Of a DNA stretch of 64,000 nucleotides, positions 1 through 12,519 are shown piece after piece. The stretch spans positions 60,001-124,000 of the forward strand of contig WFMF01000317.1 of assembly GCA_011033025.1 (NCBI GenBank), in the 5' to 3' direction. Under the pieces are notes generated by a model that ran no database searches, was not told where the DNA came from, and saw nothing but the letters and a program-made list of their open reading frames with translations. The position numbers and the translations under genes were made by a program. Positions within the stretch are counted from its first letter, which is position 1, and the number at the start of each line of letters is the position of its first letter. Source of the DNA: Beroe forskalii. Lineage: Eukaryota; Ctenophora; Nuda; Beroida; Beroidae.

Positions 1-2715
1 AAACCCTAATCCACCTTGTACTTGTTCTACTTCTCCCTTTGTAAATAAAGACCATGGACATGTAATAACTGGTGACTTGAACATAATTAGTGACCCCTTA
101 CTAAATCAATTATTCAAATTAGGTCCGTCGTTCAGAATCACCCCAAAACTGTTCATACCTTCCATCCATAAAAGCTTAGTCGAAGACTTCAGAAACAGTA
201 CTCTAATCTGGAGTCGGAAATACTACACATTACCTAATGCATTTGTACCTCTCATAAACCTTTTTTCTGATTATTGTTTGAAACGCTTAACCTTTTTCAG
301 TGATAGATTTAACCCTAAATGTGATTACGATCTCAATAACCCTCCTCTATCTACGGCACTCGAAAAATTACATAATGCTTATCTTATTACACCTATAGAC
401 AAAGCATCCAATAATATAGGCATTACTTGCAAATGGTATAGTATTTTTATCACAGTAAAAGAACTAGGACTACTCCCCAAAACAAAAAATAAGACTTACT
501 TGAATACTTCCCTTACAGAATCAGAAATAATTGAATTTATACTAGAAACTTTCCCATTTCAATTTCTGATAGATAATGATAACCCTAAATTACCCTTCAT
601 TTATCCAATGCCTAAACTCCATAAAACTCCTGTAAAATTTAGATTTATAGTCTCGGGAGTAAACACCATCTTAAAACCTGCTCAAAGGGCTTGCACATTG
701 ATTCTAAAAGCCGTTCAATCACAACATAAATATTACTGTGACCTTTTGTTTAACTTTACTGGAGTCAAACGCATGTGGATTACTACTAAGGGTATTTCAT
801 AATGATTTGCACTTGGATCATAGATCCAGACCTGTAAGAGTAAATTAAAAAATAATGCTTGAGCGATAATTTTCAGACAATTTTACGTTAGAAACAGTCA
901 TTCGTCATAATTTTATCGTAGAATAAACAGCCGATTGAAGTATCTTTCGATTTCTGATTACATCAACGCTTTGTGTCACTGTTAACAAAATAATTTTCCC
1001 ATGTGTTGGAACGAACATAACTCAAATTGTGGTAGTCTGATCTTAAAAATTTTTATACCAATTCAAGGTATAAATAACACGAATGACCTCGCAAAATTAT
1101 ATTCAAATTCGATATAAAACGGCAAAGTTATGAATTTTTAATCGATACCATTTAGAAAGTTCATAAATTTTGAAGAAGGCAGACTTTAAAAATTCGTATC
1201 TGGCACATTTTAAGGGTTAGGTTACTCATTTTTACAGCATTTGTGGTGCTTGATATGTTCAACATATGTTTGAAACGAGACGTATATGCAACCATAGTGG
1301 AACAAGTTATGAACATTTTTATGCATTTTGGGTTGAAAAGCTACGAAATTTCCTGGTCTCAATTTTTTAACAGCGAGTTTGGGATTTTCGTGATTCCTCT
1401 TTGGTTCTGGTATATTCCTTGGAAAATACTTCTCTTAGATCAAAATTTTAAGCTCTACAACATGGTGAAGTCCTCATGAGTCTAACTAGTCAGCACAAAA
1501 AGATATATAGTGATTTCTATCACTCTAAGGGGATTCTAGGTGACGCAAAGCGGCATAACATGCTTCAGTACTTTATTTATCTGTTTAAGAACCTCTGAAG
1601 CTCCTAGAACCCTGCCGAGCGGCAACAAATACCGGAGTGGTTCCTATTACAAGTTGCGATAGTCGTTTTTCAGTTTCGTTATTCTGGCAGGCATTTATTG
1701 CTTACATGCAAATCATTATGAAATGCACTAGTAATAACTTTATTGATATCATAAACTCTATAGAAGATATTAACGCTAAAAGTTCAGCACATGATACTGA
1801 GTCCTACGACTTCTCCACTTTATACACAAATCTTAACCACGACTCCTTGATTTCTAATATTAATTGGTGCTTGGGTAAGGCATTCAATAACCATAACAGA
1901 AAATATGTTTCTTTTAAATCATTATCTTCAAAAACCCCATTCTTCACTAACAAACTTACAAACAATAATTATAACTTTGACCTTAGCAATAGTACTTATT
2001 TTACACACATGGTTAGTACACAATACGTTCTTCAAATGTGGAAATGTTACCCTAACTCAAAATATTGGTATTCCAATGGGTGACAATCAAGCACCATATC
2101 AAGCTAATTTAGTTCTTTATAAGGATGAATTCATCTTCATTGAGAAATTATGTAGGGAATAAAAATTTACATATAGCCAAATGTTTTAACAACACACATA
2201 GATTTCTTGATGATATTAACCCTAAAAAATAACTTTGGCCATTTCAATTTCTATAAAAACGGTATTTATTCACCAGGTTTAATTATAAATAAAGAAAACT
2301 TAGATAATAATCGAACCTCAATGCTTGAAATTGATATGTTTATTAACCCTAATAATAAATTCACAACCTTCCTTTATGATAAAAGGGAAAATTTTGGTTT
2401 TCCAATCGTTAAATACCTTCCACTAAAAGTAATATTCATAGCTCCACCATATATAACGTTTCGTAACACAATTGATCCGTTACTCACGCGTATGTAATGA
2501 CTTGAAATACTTTCTAATCGCCCTTAAATCACTATTTCAAAATATGGAATCTAAAGGCTGTAAAAGATATATCCTAATGAAAAAACTCTTTAAATACCTC
2601 ACAAAAAAGGATATTTTAAATAGATACAACATGACCCTAGATTTTAATGATATTTACTTCATAATCTCTTCATACCTTAAAAAACTAAATCAAAGACCTC
2701 TCGACCTATCATAAA
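1..2715 (+). mobile_element. Penelope-like retroelement, decayed reverse transcriptase
   Basis: Broken coding remnant of a Penelope-like reverse transcriptase, probably truncated at its 5' side by the window edge. Seen: a PKLHKTPVKFRFIVSG block at about 602-655 (the PKLHK..P..FR..V block typical of this class), motif A-like YDFSTLYTNLNHD at about 1803-1845, GIPMGDNQAP at about 2070-2100, a degenerate catalytic RFLDD at about 2200-2214, and a YDKRENFGFPIV block at 2378-2411. Frame changes near 2040 and stops near 2160, 2230 and 2495 make it non-coding now. A 946-bp element sits at 786-1731; joining the flanks with one TA restores the frame there. No GIY-YIG endonuclease is recognisable after 2715. 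Class assignment rests on motif order from family knowledge; inactivity is direct. Confidence 0.85.
786..1731 (+). mobile_element. 946-bp TA-inserting TIR element, copy A
   Basis: First of three copies, all exactly 946 bp (others 21362-22307 and 39195-40140). It begins CTAAGGGTATTTCATAATG and its far end, reverse complemented, reads CTAGTGCATTTCATAATG, giving imperfect TIRs of about 24 bp. A TA dinucleotide flanks both sides (784-785, 1732-1733). It interrupts the Penelope-like reading frame, which becomes continuous when the element and one TA are removed. It carries a 78-codon open frame (1243-1479) present in every copy, but no transposase. TA duplication suggests a Tc1/mariner-type or similar transposase acting in trans (inference). 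Confidence 0.85.
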
Positions 2716-4319
2716 ATTTCTCTCTAACCACATTATAACAAGAGACGTATGCTTTATAGAGGGTGCAGAGGGGACCCATATCCGGAAATCTAAAATCACC
2801 TACCGACCTAGTTCACTTGTTTTCCCGCTGATTTATAAATAGTTAAACTAATTTTCATCAATGGCTTGGGAGACAGACCGTCTCTTTCTTTCCATTCTTG
2901 TGGCTTACAACATTTATTGTTATCTGTGAGGCACAGTGCGGGGTTGCGGTGATTCGATGGACTCATGTCTCTGTGTTACTTTTCAATCTCCAGCAGTAAT
3001 TAAATTACCTTCCTTACCTTTGTTATGCTTTCATTTACTTTCCATAATTCCCACATATTTCTACCTTCCCCTTTACTCTCGTTTATACTTTATTGCATCC
3101 TTCCTAACACTTTTACTTTCGCTCCTTGTTTATATTCTTGTTTGTAATCTGGGCGAATGAATGCGAAATGAAGCAAGTTTGTCAAGCATTAAATTGCAAG
3201 TTTTCTTATTTATATGTTTAATTATTCTTTGACATATATTAATTCTTTTCATTAAAATGGGAGCTTTTTTTAATTGTTTGGTTACGGTTCGGGGTACATA
3301 TGGAATGGTTTCACCTTCTATATGTGCGGCCTCCGGGGTGTAGGTTTCTTGGGCTTGGAGGCCGAAAAATCGTGTGTGGTACACTTTGTATTGCACAATC
3401 ACCCTTGCCCAACTGATGACCCATGATAGCCCTTGAGCACTAACTTTCACTTTCAGGCCTTAAATTATTATTAAAATTCATATAATACTTTTAAGCAAGT
3501 TTTTACTGGAATGATTTTACATAAATACATATTAATTGATCTTGCATATTTACGTAGTATATGAATGCACGATGCATATGAATGCACATATAATGGTTCA
3601 TATTATGTTGCCCTTTACTAACCCTGAGATATGGACTGATCGGACTACAGCACTTCTGTACTGTAGTTCATAGATTAAAATACATTTAACATTTGAGCTT
3701 ATAAATAATACCATCCGCTCCTTGCTTTCTTGTAGGTTAAATGATAAATACCCTACTAAAACCCTGTCAAAATGCTCTCCAATGAAATACGGGATAAATC
3801 CACCAAACCAATTATAATACCAATCGTTCCGATCGTTTTGAGTGTGTAGGTAGTTGGTTTATTAAAACGAATGTACAAATGCCAAGAATTTTTATTAAAT
3901 GCTGGATAATTGAGTATGCCAATAATAAGATTGGTTGGTAAATAGAAGAAAATGCACGAAAAACAGGCCTCTTATTCACGTCATCAGTTCATCATTCTAA
4001 ATTATGACAATTACGTAACCCTCTGCTACCAATTATTGGCTCGTAGTATTTATAATATCCACACTTTTATTTGTCATTGGCCATTTTGCTTTAGAGTAAA
4101 GCATTAAATACCCTCATAAATCAAAGTAAGCTGAAGAGAATTTCATAGCTCGAAATCACGATTTACAACTAATCATTATTAAATGAAGCGTGATCGAGCT
4201 CACGAAAATTAGAATTTAACTATAAATGATTATACTACTGTATTTAACAATACTGAAAATTATCAAGTTCGAACCTCCAAGCGAATATATTATGATATTT
4301 ACTATTTCATTTTACTCAC
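2716..4319. other. No confident gene; possible spectrin intron
   Basis: AT-rich sequence between the retroelement and the last visible spectrin exon. A minus-strand open frame at 3130-3450 (106 codons, rich in charged residues in its first two thirds) has a slightly higher GC stretch at 3290-3430 but resembles nothing I recognise. The next beta-spectrin exon expected on the minus strand, the end of the second CH domain, was looked for here and not found. Confidence 0.4.
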
Positions 4320-7300
4320 TTTGGGGATGCCTAGTTGGCTCTCTGCCAAATCAAAGGCCAGCGTTAGGTTCTCTTTGGGGGTCTCCTTGCTCATACCGTC
4401 CATCTCTATCAGATCAGGTCTGTGTTTGTGGATGAGACAAGCAAAGGCCAGTCCGTCACTCCAGGATGAAGTGAAGTTGGTGACTTTGACACTGGGATAG
4501 CCTTTAGTGCGGCGCTGTGACCAGAGGAGGAGCGCTTCCTTGGCACTTTTCTTTTCCTCGTCGTCTGTTTCAAATGTGATATCCTGGCAGGGGAAGGGGT
4601 AGTTGGGGGCCGTGGGAGCTCATAATGGGCCTAAGCCCTTAGGTTTAGTGTACTGGTTGGGAAAGATGAAAGGAGAACACATAAAATCAACCTATGCCCC
4701 TTATAATAAGGCCCAAGGCTTAGGGAACCCTTACAATTCAAAACATGTTAGTAGTTGCCAGTTGGGGACCGTTTCCCGTGAGAGTGTATAAAATTGGCCA
4801 AGTTTAGTGAACTCTTACAATTCAAAACGTTTTGGCAGGCTTCTTATCAACAGTCAATAACCCAATCTTGTGTAAGTCATACGAGATCTGTATTAAATTC
4901 GATAAGGTGGAATTGAAAACAAAAAGAAATCAAGCTGTTTCTGATATCAGTAACATTGAAGTAAAACACTAGAACCAGTGCTATCAAATATCAACATAAC
5001 TCGTAGTTGTAACTCAAACGAAATATACTTACTGAGCGTTCAAAAGTGTATAGTTAAAATGTTTTGTCAATGAATGATTACAGTAATTCTTTTGTTAAGT
5101 TACTCGGATCTGCACACCTGTGCACTGCCTTGAGAATAAGAATAAGGACGTGTTTCTTTAGTCACGACCTTTTCCCACTTTTTTGACATCATTCTTTAGA
5201 TGGAAATTTTCGGACATTAGTTTACTCATCTGAGTATTTGTTCAGCTTTTATTTGGATGAGGAATGGCTGAAGTTTCTTTCCTTTTTCCATTTTGTTCTA
5301 AGTGCATCACAGCTAAAGTTAGACCATGTTAAAAATCGGTTTGTTAAATGTACTGGTTATGCTAAATAAAGACCTGGTCTTTTGTTGCACACTTTTCATT
5401 CCTTGATTTTGACCTCTTGAGTTTATCACTGATCCAAAACTTGTACTTGTTGAAAATATATCCTTTTCTGCTCACTATAAACCACATTTCAGGATAAAAT
5501 GTACTCATCTTATGCTAATTTTGGACCATTAGAAAATCTTTATGTTTTTGAAAAAGTGTTCCCAGGATCCACAAAGGCCATTCTATGGGTTATATTGAAG
5601 TCTTATTTCAAAGAGTCAGTACTAAATGTGTATACTTCGGTCCAATTTTTCAAAAATGTTGAACCACATGCTAATTATGGACCATTGAATAATAGTATGA
5701 AAATCTAATCTAGTGCTTAATTTAGGTTAAATTATAGCAAAATGTGTGATTTCAAGATTGAATCGATCTCTCTTGGCCCCATGGGCAATAAAAGTTGATT
5801 TGCTTGATAAAATGTCACACCTAAATGCTAAAAAGAGCCTCAAACAAATAAAGGTCCCATTTTAGCAAATTTAGAATTATTTTATTCATTTTCTTGATGA
5901 TCTAAGGAAATCATGAAGCCTTATAATGTCCCATTTCATTCTTTAAGAGAAGAAAATAACTTGATAAATGTAAAAAGCTAAAATGAACCATTTTCTCATT
6001 TAGATGAAAGCTCTTGGTCAATTTCGGGGCGAAATTTACCTCATTTTGGTTCTTTCATAGCAATTTTGAAAATTTAACAAAACAAAATGTACTGATGTAA
6101 GAGTAGATAAGATAAATGTCACCTTTATTGATGTTTCAATGCTAATAAACGACCATTTTCTTCAAAATTTGCTCTAAATGATGAAAATGGTCCTTTTTAG
6201 CCGAATTTTACTTTCAAGAACTTGTCCATCATTCTTAGTGGATTGGCTAACTTGATTGAGTAGATTCAGTTTGAAAATGCTACAAAAAAGCCTCCTTACG
6301 AATCAAAACACGACTTTCAAGGCTTATGGACAAGTATTAGCCAAGGTGTCACATTTAACGAAATACCTATGACATTTATCGCTTTTTGGGCCTAGGAAAG
6401 GCAAACAGTGACCATGAATACATCCAGATTCATAAAATCACAATCAGTTTCTTGTTAAATGTTACTAAAGCTAAAAAGGGGTTTTCTTAGCATAAAACTG
6501 TAACAATTAACCCATGAATTATGATTCCTGGCTTATATTTAGCATGTCAACATTATACACTTAATCTCAAATTTCCAGATCAAAAGATGAATAAATGGTC
6601 CTTTTATAGCTATTTTTCTAAATTTGAGATTTCTTGAAAAGCTGAAAAAGGTCGTGACTAAAGAAACATGTCCATAAGTACATAATAGGCGGCATCACAT
6701 AACACTAGAAGACATATAATAAGTCAGCCAACACGTAGTATTCTCAAGGGACTGAAAACATATAATAGCCTGGCTATCTTGACAAGCCGACTGATGACAA
6801 GCCAATTTATATATACCCACAATATATCAAAACATTACAACATAAATATGTAACATGATAAAGTAACATATTTTGCTGTCTTGTGTTTTGACGACGTTGG
6901 TAATTTCAACATCTGTATATTTTTTCTGTTAATTTGATCCTTTAGAACATGTCTACAAAAACAACACTGGACAAACCTGTATCTGGAAACGTAGAATGAT
7001 GGTCCAAATCAGACCCAAGATTAGTCTTGGGTTTCCATCTACAATATCTTCAGGTCCCATGTTTTCAACTTTGATCTGGTAGACAATTTATTGATGAAAT
7101 ATAAGTCATAAATTCTGAAAATAGCCTAAAAAAGAAATCATTCCTACAGCCATATAAAAGTATTATACATAGTACAATGTATTGATTAGATTAATTACTC
7201 ACCTTGGCATGGCGGAGGTAACTGAAGACCTTTTCGTTATTCTCCAATTGGTGAAACCTCATTGTTCCCTTACTGGGCTTAGCCCACTTGTCTCCAGACA

Positions 7301-10021
7301 AAACCTCGAGTAACTTGAGGAGAAGTCGTCCATCACACAGATCAGTGAATAAATCATTCACCTGAGCAGAAAACTCATATTAGGGATAAATAGTGGCATG
7401 TAGAATGATTAATCCAGAAATATGTCAGCATTGAGTTGAACTTAGCCTTCATCTTGATATCATAAATTAAATTCTAAATACTAAGTGCAATAACGAAATT
7501 TGGGGAATCCTTCAATTTCCTGAGGGCCAGAACCTACATACTAACTTATATAGAACTAGAAAAATAGGGGTGTGAGGTATGACAAACTCACAGTCATTTA
7601 GAAGTTGTAGGAATAATCACTTACCCGTAGACTGACTTTGCTGAGATGACTATTGCACCACTTTGTAAATGTCTTTTTCTGAACTCTCTCCCTCTCACCT
7701 GAAGATAGGTCATGATTAACATACATAACTTATTGTGGCCTAAAAGATGTGATCAGCAAAATATGAATTACCTCTGGAAGTTTTGACAATGCAAGACAAA
7801 AATACTTTGTCATCAAAGTCATAGCTTCATCCCCCCCCTAAGAAAAGGGGGGGGATGAAGATTTTGGGTCAGATAAGGTAGGTGGGGGGTTGGCCCAATT
7901 TCAATGATTCTGGGGGGATTTGAACCAAAGGGGGAGTGAAAAATTAAGGGGGGATTGGGATCTGGCAGAAGAATTTCGAAATTTGAGATGAAAATCCTAT
8001 GTCCGTGATAAATATTTTTTCTCAGACTCTTTGGTTTATGGGCTGCGCCCCCAGACCCCCGCTTTCCTTTTGTAAAACTGCCATATCACTGTGATGCTAC
8101 AATTGCTTGCCATTTTCAAGGGATATCAGCTTATCTATGATTTTATATTGTGCTGACAATATTCCTGAGGCTAGATTTTATGCCATGAATCCCTGACAAG
8201 TGTCACTTAAAAGCTTTACCTATGGATTTAAGAATTAATTGACATAAAAAGTGAACTTCAATACCATTTCAGGTATTAGAAATATCATGTTATTATGTGT
8301 TAAAGTTTAAAATAAACTAAATTTCCTGCCTGATTTGTTCTTTACATCTATCTGTCAGATATAACACAGTTTACATACTTTAATCTTGTCATTTAGTTCA
8401 TAGTTTCGGTTGATACTTGTGTAATCAACTCGATGGACATATCTTAGAAAATTTTCGAAGTTTTTGTGGGGGTTGGTCGAATTTTTGAAATTCAGGGGTG
8501 GGATGCCCAAAAGGGGGGGGATTGCGGATTTTGAAAATTCAGGGGGGAGGTTTTGGCAAGGGGGGAGTTAAAAAATTCAGGGGGGATTGGACCCAGGATG
8601 AAGCTATGATCAAAGTTGTGTTGATCAATCAAACTATTTCCCATATTTTTGTCATAGAATCCCAACCATTTGTCCCCAGTCCCCACCCCATTTGAATGGT
8701 AGCATCATTCTACAGTAAAAGGTCTGTTGATGAAAAGATTGTATATGTTCTTTGAGAATCAATCTTACCCCATCATATCATAATATCTTAGCTATATTAC
8801 ATTCTATTAAAGAATAGAATTTAAGCCACAGAGAATGAGAATGTAGAATGTGAAAATATATCATGTATAATCTAATCTTACGGACGGACAGTATGATTGT
8901 CCAATGATGAGATGATTGTGAGTGAGTATGTCCCATCTGAAAAACCAAACATTAATTCCAATTTAAACAATGATGATTTATGAATGATTTCATCTCATCA
9001 ATTTACATGGCCTTGAAATATCAAATAGACCAATTGCACTCTGAATTTCACACATGGGAGTTGGGACTACTTAAGAAACACTTAATAATTATCAAGAACA
9101 ATAATGTGAGTAAAATGAGATGTGAGGATGAAATTAAATCTGAATATGGTAAATATCATTGGTCCTTGATATGCAGGCATAACAGTCACTTATCTATACT
9201 TTCTAGGGGGGAGTGTCACTGTCCCAATTGTCCCAATTGTCCCTGTCCCAATTTACTTTTTTTTGAGTTTGGGACTGGTTTTTGGGACAATTGGGACAAC
9301 TGGGACATTTGGGACAATTGGGACAACCCAAAAGTTGAAAAAATCAGTCATCTATCATTTTAACATTGATCAATGTTTTTCTATCATTGAAATAAAAGTT
9401 ATATTCATACTACTATGCTAATAAGTACAAGTTTTGGTTGTGTGCCGCTATGTAACAAGCTGTGGGCCAAAAACACTAAACTGCCACTCAAAAACGCAAT
9501 CATTTGAGCCCCAGTTGTCTCTGTCACTTCTGTCCCAATGTCCCAATTGTCCCAAATGTCCCATTTGTCCCAGTCCGTATTCACTTTTTTGAGTCCCAAT
9601 TGTTCCATTTTCTCTGTCCCATTTGTCCCAATTGTCCCATTTGTCCCAAATGTCCCAATTGTCCCAGTCCGAATTCACTTTTTTGAGTCCCATTTGTTCC
9701 ATTTTGTCTGTCCCATTTGTCCCAATTGTCCCATTTGTCCCAAATGTCCCATTTGTCCCAATTGTCCCTGTCCCAATCCACTTTTTCTTGAGTTTGGGAC
9801 AATTGGGACAGTGAAACCCCCCCCCCCCTTTATACGAACTATGCTTAATTTCAAACTGAATTATGGAAGTTGAATATCAAAATTAAATGAAAGTGATAGG
9901 TTAAGGACTCATTTTGCAAATGTTTTCATGATTGAGATTTGTGACAACCTTGTAGCACAGCAATACGGTGAGTTTCAAATGTCCTTCCTGAAGGACCATG
10001 TGTTCCTCCAGATCCAGACAT
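4320..10021 (-). CDS. Beta-spectrin, N-terminal actin-binding domain (partial gene)
   Basis: Seven minus-strand exons join without phase conflict into 253 codons: 9967-10021 (proposed ATG at 10021), 8882-8936, 7772-7824, 7625-7698, 7203-7361, 6977-7075, 4320-4583. The last five carry the family match: a [14 protein letters not shown] start of CH1, [11 protein letters not shown], then [19 protein letters not shown], and a CH2 segment with [17 protein letters not shown] and [18 protein letters not shown]. Beta-spectrins crosslink actin under the membrane through this paired calponin-homology domain. Donors are GT (the first, GTATTG, is weak) and acceptors AG. The remainder of CH2, the spectrin repeats and the stop are not seen and would lie left of the window. 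The two most 5' exons are supported only by phase and splice sites. The 7772-7824 exon starts inside a transposon terminus. Whether this is the conventional or heavy beta paralogue is unresolved. Confidence 0.85.
4600..5145. other. Spectrin intron, low-complexity segment
   Basis: Intron sequence upstream (in gene sense) of the CH2 exon. A sequence close to CTTACAATTCAAAAC occurs twice (4730 and 4814), about 85 bp apart, and hints at a small internal duplication. No coding signal. Confidence 0.4.
5146..6673. mobile_element. 1.5-kb TIR element in spectrin intron
   Basis: Ends GGACGTGTTTCTTTAGTCAC and, on the other side, the inverse of GGACATGTTTCTTTAGTCAC: TIRs of about 29 bp with one early mismatch. 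ATAA flanks both sides (5142-5145 and 6674-6677), consistent with a short target duplication, though 3-5 bp cannot be separated. The interior is non-coding, with several near copies of an AAATGGTCCTTTT-like motif in both orientations. Non-autonomous DNA element of unknown superfamily. Confidence 0.7.
7820..8608. mobile_element. hAT-type MITE at a spectrin exon edge
   Basis: TIRs CATAGCTTCATCC / GGATGAAGCTATG (13 bp, perfect) flanked by a perfect 8-bp direct repeat ATCAAAGT (7812-7819 and 8609-8616). An 8-bp target duplication is the hAT hallmark. The interior is G-rich on the plus strand with several runs of six or more G, and no transposase. On the gene's minus strand the element end supplies the AG used as acceptor of the 7772-7824 exon and the first five exon bases. 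Confidence 0.88.
9206..9828. mobile_element. TIR element built of GTCCCAATT-type minisatellite
   Basis: Starts GTGTCACTGTCCCAATTGTC (about 9213) and ends with the inverse GGGACAATTGGGACAGTGAAAC. Two blocks, 9218-9330 and 9530-9810, consist of short units of TCCCAATTG / TCCCATTTG / TCCCAAATG type, so every frame and both strands yield spurious repetitive open frames. A remnant of the same family lies at 48104-48310. It lies in the first spectrin intron as modelled. Confidence 0.65.
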
Positions 10022-10608
10022 CCTAGAGGAATAAGAAATGATTTTTTTAAAAACAACATTCCAATATTTTACAACAGCACAGTTGAAAAAGTTTTAATAG
10101 CAGAGCAAAAATCATTTCAGTATTATTAAATCTCAGTAGTACAAGTACTATACTCTGCACAACCAAATCAAAAGCATAATTCAAAGCTTTTGTATTTGAC
10201 TGAAGTGCAGAACTGAAGTACACATCAAGAGTGCTGATAAGGCCACTCACAATAGACAACCATACACTGCAGAACAACAACATGAAAATTATTGTGGATA
10301 GTCCAATTTTCAGCCTGAAATTAAATCCATTTTTCATTAAAATTGAATCAATTGCACAAAGGAAGATTGCAGCTTGCAGGTCTGTTCTTATGTTAGGTGT
10401 TTAGACATTGCTTCATTGATTAGACCTTTAAAATAGGGTATAGTAGTGTTGTCACTTCTTTTCAAAATCCAATTTTATCCTTGCAAGTTCATTTCAACAG
10501 ATGCTTATATGCTTCAGATGGAGTGTAACGACAGTGCATGTGCATGTAAAGATGGCTTTGATTAAATCAACCTGCAAGTTCACTTATATTCAACAATCTT
10601 GAACACTT
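10022..10608. other. AT-rich sequence upstream of spectrin start, no gene seen
   Basis: Would hold the spectrin promoter if the ATG at 10021 is right. No TATA box, repeat or coding stretch stands out; the 96-codon minus-strand frame at 10047-10337 has hydrophobic composition but no recognised motif and no support. Confidence 0.4.
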
Positions 10609-11830
10609 CTCAATCCAATGTCTTATCAATAAGTCAATAGAGGTGTATGGCAGGGGCGGCTCGTATGGGTGTATGGGTGTTGAGATACACCCAAAGCAGA
10701 TGAGAAGGAAATAAGAAAAAAAAATCAAAAAACAAAAATCTATCTTTTTTCTTTCTTCCATAGTCACGCACGCGGCGCACACTCGCGGATAATACCAAGT
10801 CATTAAAAAAAGCCGCGCATTAAATTCGATTTATTCTTGCTCAAAAATCGAGCGCTATTATATGGGTGTAACGCGCACACCCAAAATCAGGGATTTTACG
10901 TGTAAGTTGAAATGATCTCTTAGCGGCTCGTCAAATCTGGGTGCGTAGTGTAATTTTACAATAGATGGGTGCGAGCGTACACCCATGGTTTGACGGAAAC
11001 TTTCGAGGAAAATTCTGGTAGAACTCTGCTAATAGCCATTTCTCTGCGCCTGCTTGAATTACGTCACTCTTTTCTTTGTAGGCATTTAACTATCGGCATA
11101 TGAACGTTATTTTCTAAAACTTAAAGATTGAATTCACGAACTATATTTCCGTACTTACTTAATTTGAACACGAAATTGAAGTAAGTTTTCTGAGGATGAA
11201 ACGATGAAACTTTCGCAAAATTAGTTGATTTAAAGTCAATTGGCATGTAAATCTTTAGATCATGCATTTCAATATCATTTTGTTTGTCAATCTTCATCAC
11301 ACCTCCACCTTCATCATCACACCTTCATAAAGACCATACAAGAGTACAAAACCACTTCGCAGCACGTGAGTACATAATATTGTTAATATTCATTCAGATC
11401 CGTCAATTTCGAAATATGATTTACAGTACAGTGTGATAAAATGTCGATGTGATATCCTTAGAATCGAGATTTTAGCGTTGAAAAATTCGCTTATTTTTGG
11501 ATAAATTTGACAATTTTAGACCATTTTCATTGCACAATTGAAGAAGAAAATCGTCGGGTCCGCCTACGGCATAGGCCTCCGGCAGTTGGGGGGCCCGCCC
11601 CCCAAACCCCCTGAGACCCTCGAACTTCGGTACCCAAGCCCCCATTCCAGCCACCCCCACGAGCCGCCCCTGGTGTATGGGTATACTACAAACATAACAA
11701 AATGCTACACATCAATTTTCTAATTCAAGTATTGACATAAGTGGCAGAGGAGACTAAACTGTGATTGGTCAGCGGTTACCCTACAGCTGTAAGGTTTCCC
11801 TGCCATCTGTGATGTAGATGTCCCATCAGC
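10609..11830. repeat. Dispersed repeat split by a hAT-type element
   Basis: 10609-10650 plus 11681-11830 is homologous to 63832-64000 (shared ATCCAATGTCTTATC, ACTACAAACATAACAAAATAC-like and CCCTGCCATCTG blocks). The second copy lacks the 1022-bp insertion and has GTGTATGG only once, so it is a natural empty site. Confidence 0.8.
10651..11672 (+). mobile_element. hAT-type non-autonomous element, 1022 bp
   Basis: TIRs CAGGGGCGGCTCGT / ACGAGCCGCCCCTG (14 bp perfect) with a perfect 8-bp target duplication GTGTATGG (10643-10650, 11673-11680), confirmed by the empty homologous site near 63860. CAGGG-type ends and 8-bp duplications are diagnostic of hAT elements. No transposase frame. A partial second copy begins at 62959 in the same orientation. 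Confidence 0.92.
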
Positions 11831-12519
11831 AGGTGGCAATTAGCAAAGAGAAACAGAGGCGTTTTGGCCCAGCATACACTTCACAGCTTACAACTGCAAG
11901 GCTGGTCCAGCCCCACATCTAATCCCCGGCTAATCATACAGTAAGTAAGAGAGAGACTTCAAAGAGGGAAATACACTATTGACAACACTTCACACCTGAA
12001 CTCAAACAAGGGAAATACTGGCTTATCAAAAATATACAGTTCTGTTAATGCAAATTCAATCAATAAAATAAAATAAAATAAATGGTTTTGATAAGTACAT
12101 CAACACTGTTTTCATAAAAACTACCTTCAAACTTCCACTTTTAACTGGATCTTCCAGCCACTAATGAGATACTGAAAATTTAAATTAAATCTATACAACA
12201 AAACCTGCAATAATGTAAAGAAGTGTTAACCAGAGCATCAATTGCAAGGGCTGAAAAACGAAACTTATTGTGCTCTTTCATCTTTGCAATTGGATACATT
12301 GCATTGCATGTAATCCACTAATCCAAAACTATTATTTTATTACACTTAGACTTTGAAATTGGCAACAAATCAAGTCAATTTCAAATGCAAAATAATACTT
12401 GAAATCATTAAACGACTTGAGCGAGTAGACACACAATGTACATAATACATTAATATGACTTTTACAAATGTAAAAGTAACGAAGTCAAAGATAAATGGAT
12501 TATTCGGTCTTTCATCCCA
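11831..12519. other. Intergenic, AT-rich with a short AAATA run
   Basis: No exon supported. A short AAATA-type microsatellite lies at about 12062-12082. The AG-ending pyrimidine tracts seen here are not accompanied by open reading frames of recognisable content. Confidence 0.4.

Noticed and set aside
3130..3450. 106-codon minus-strand frame as a spectrin exon
   Set aside because: Sequence does not resemble the rest of CH2 or a spectrin repeat; left as unresolved.
9405..9873. Several overlapping open frames rich in WDNWDK or CPNCPIC repeats
   Set aside because: All arise from the GTCCCAATT-type minisatellite and exist on both strands.
10567..10803. Minus-strand frame across the left hAT terminus (similar one at 62867-63181)
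   Set aside because: Starts in the element and ends in the host repeat at one copy; similarity between copies is due to the transposon, not a gene.
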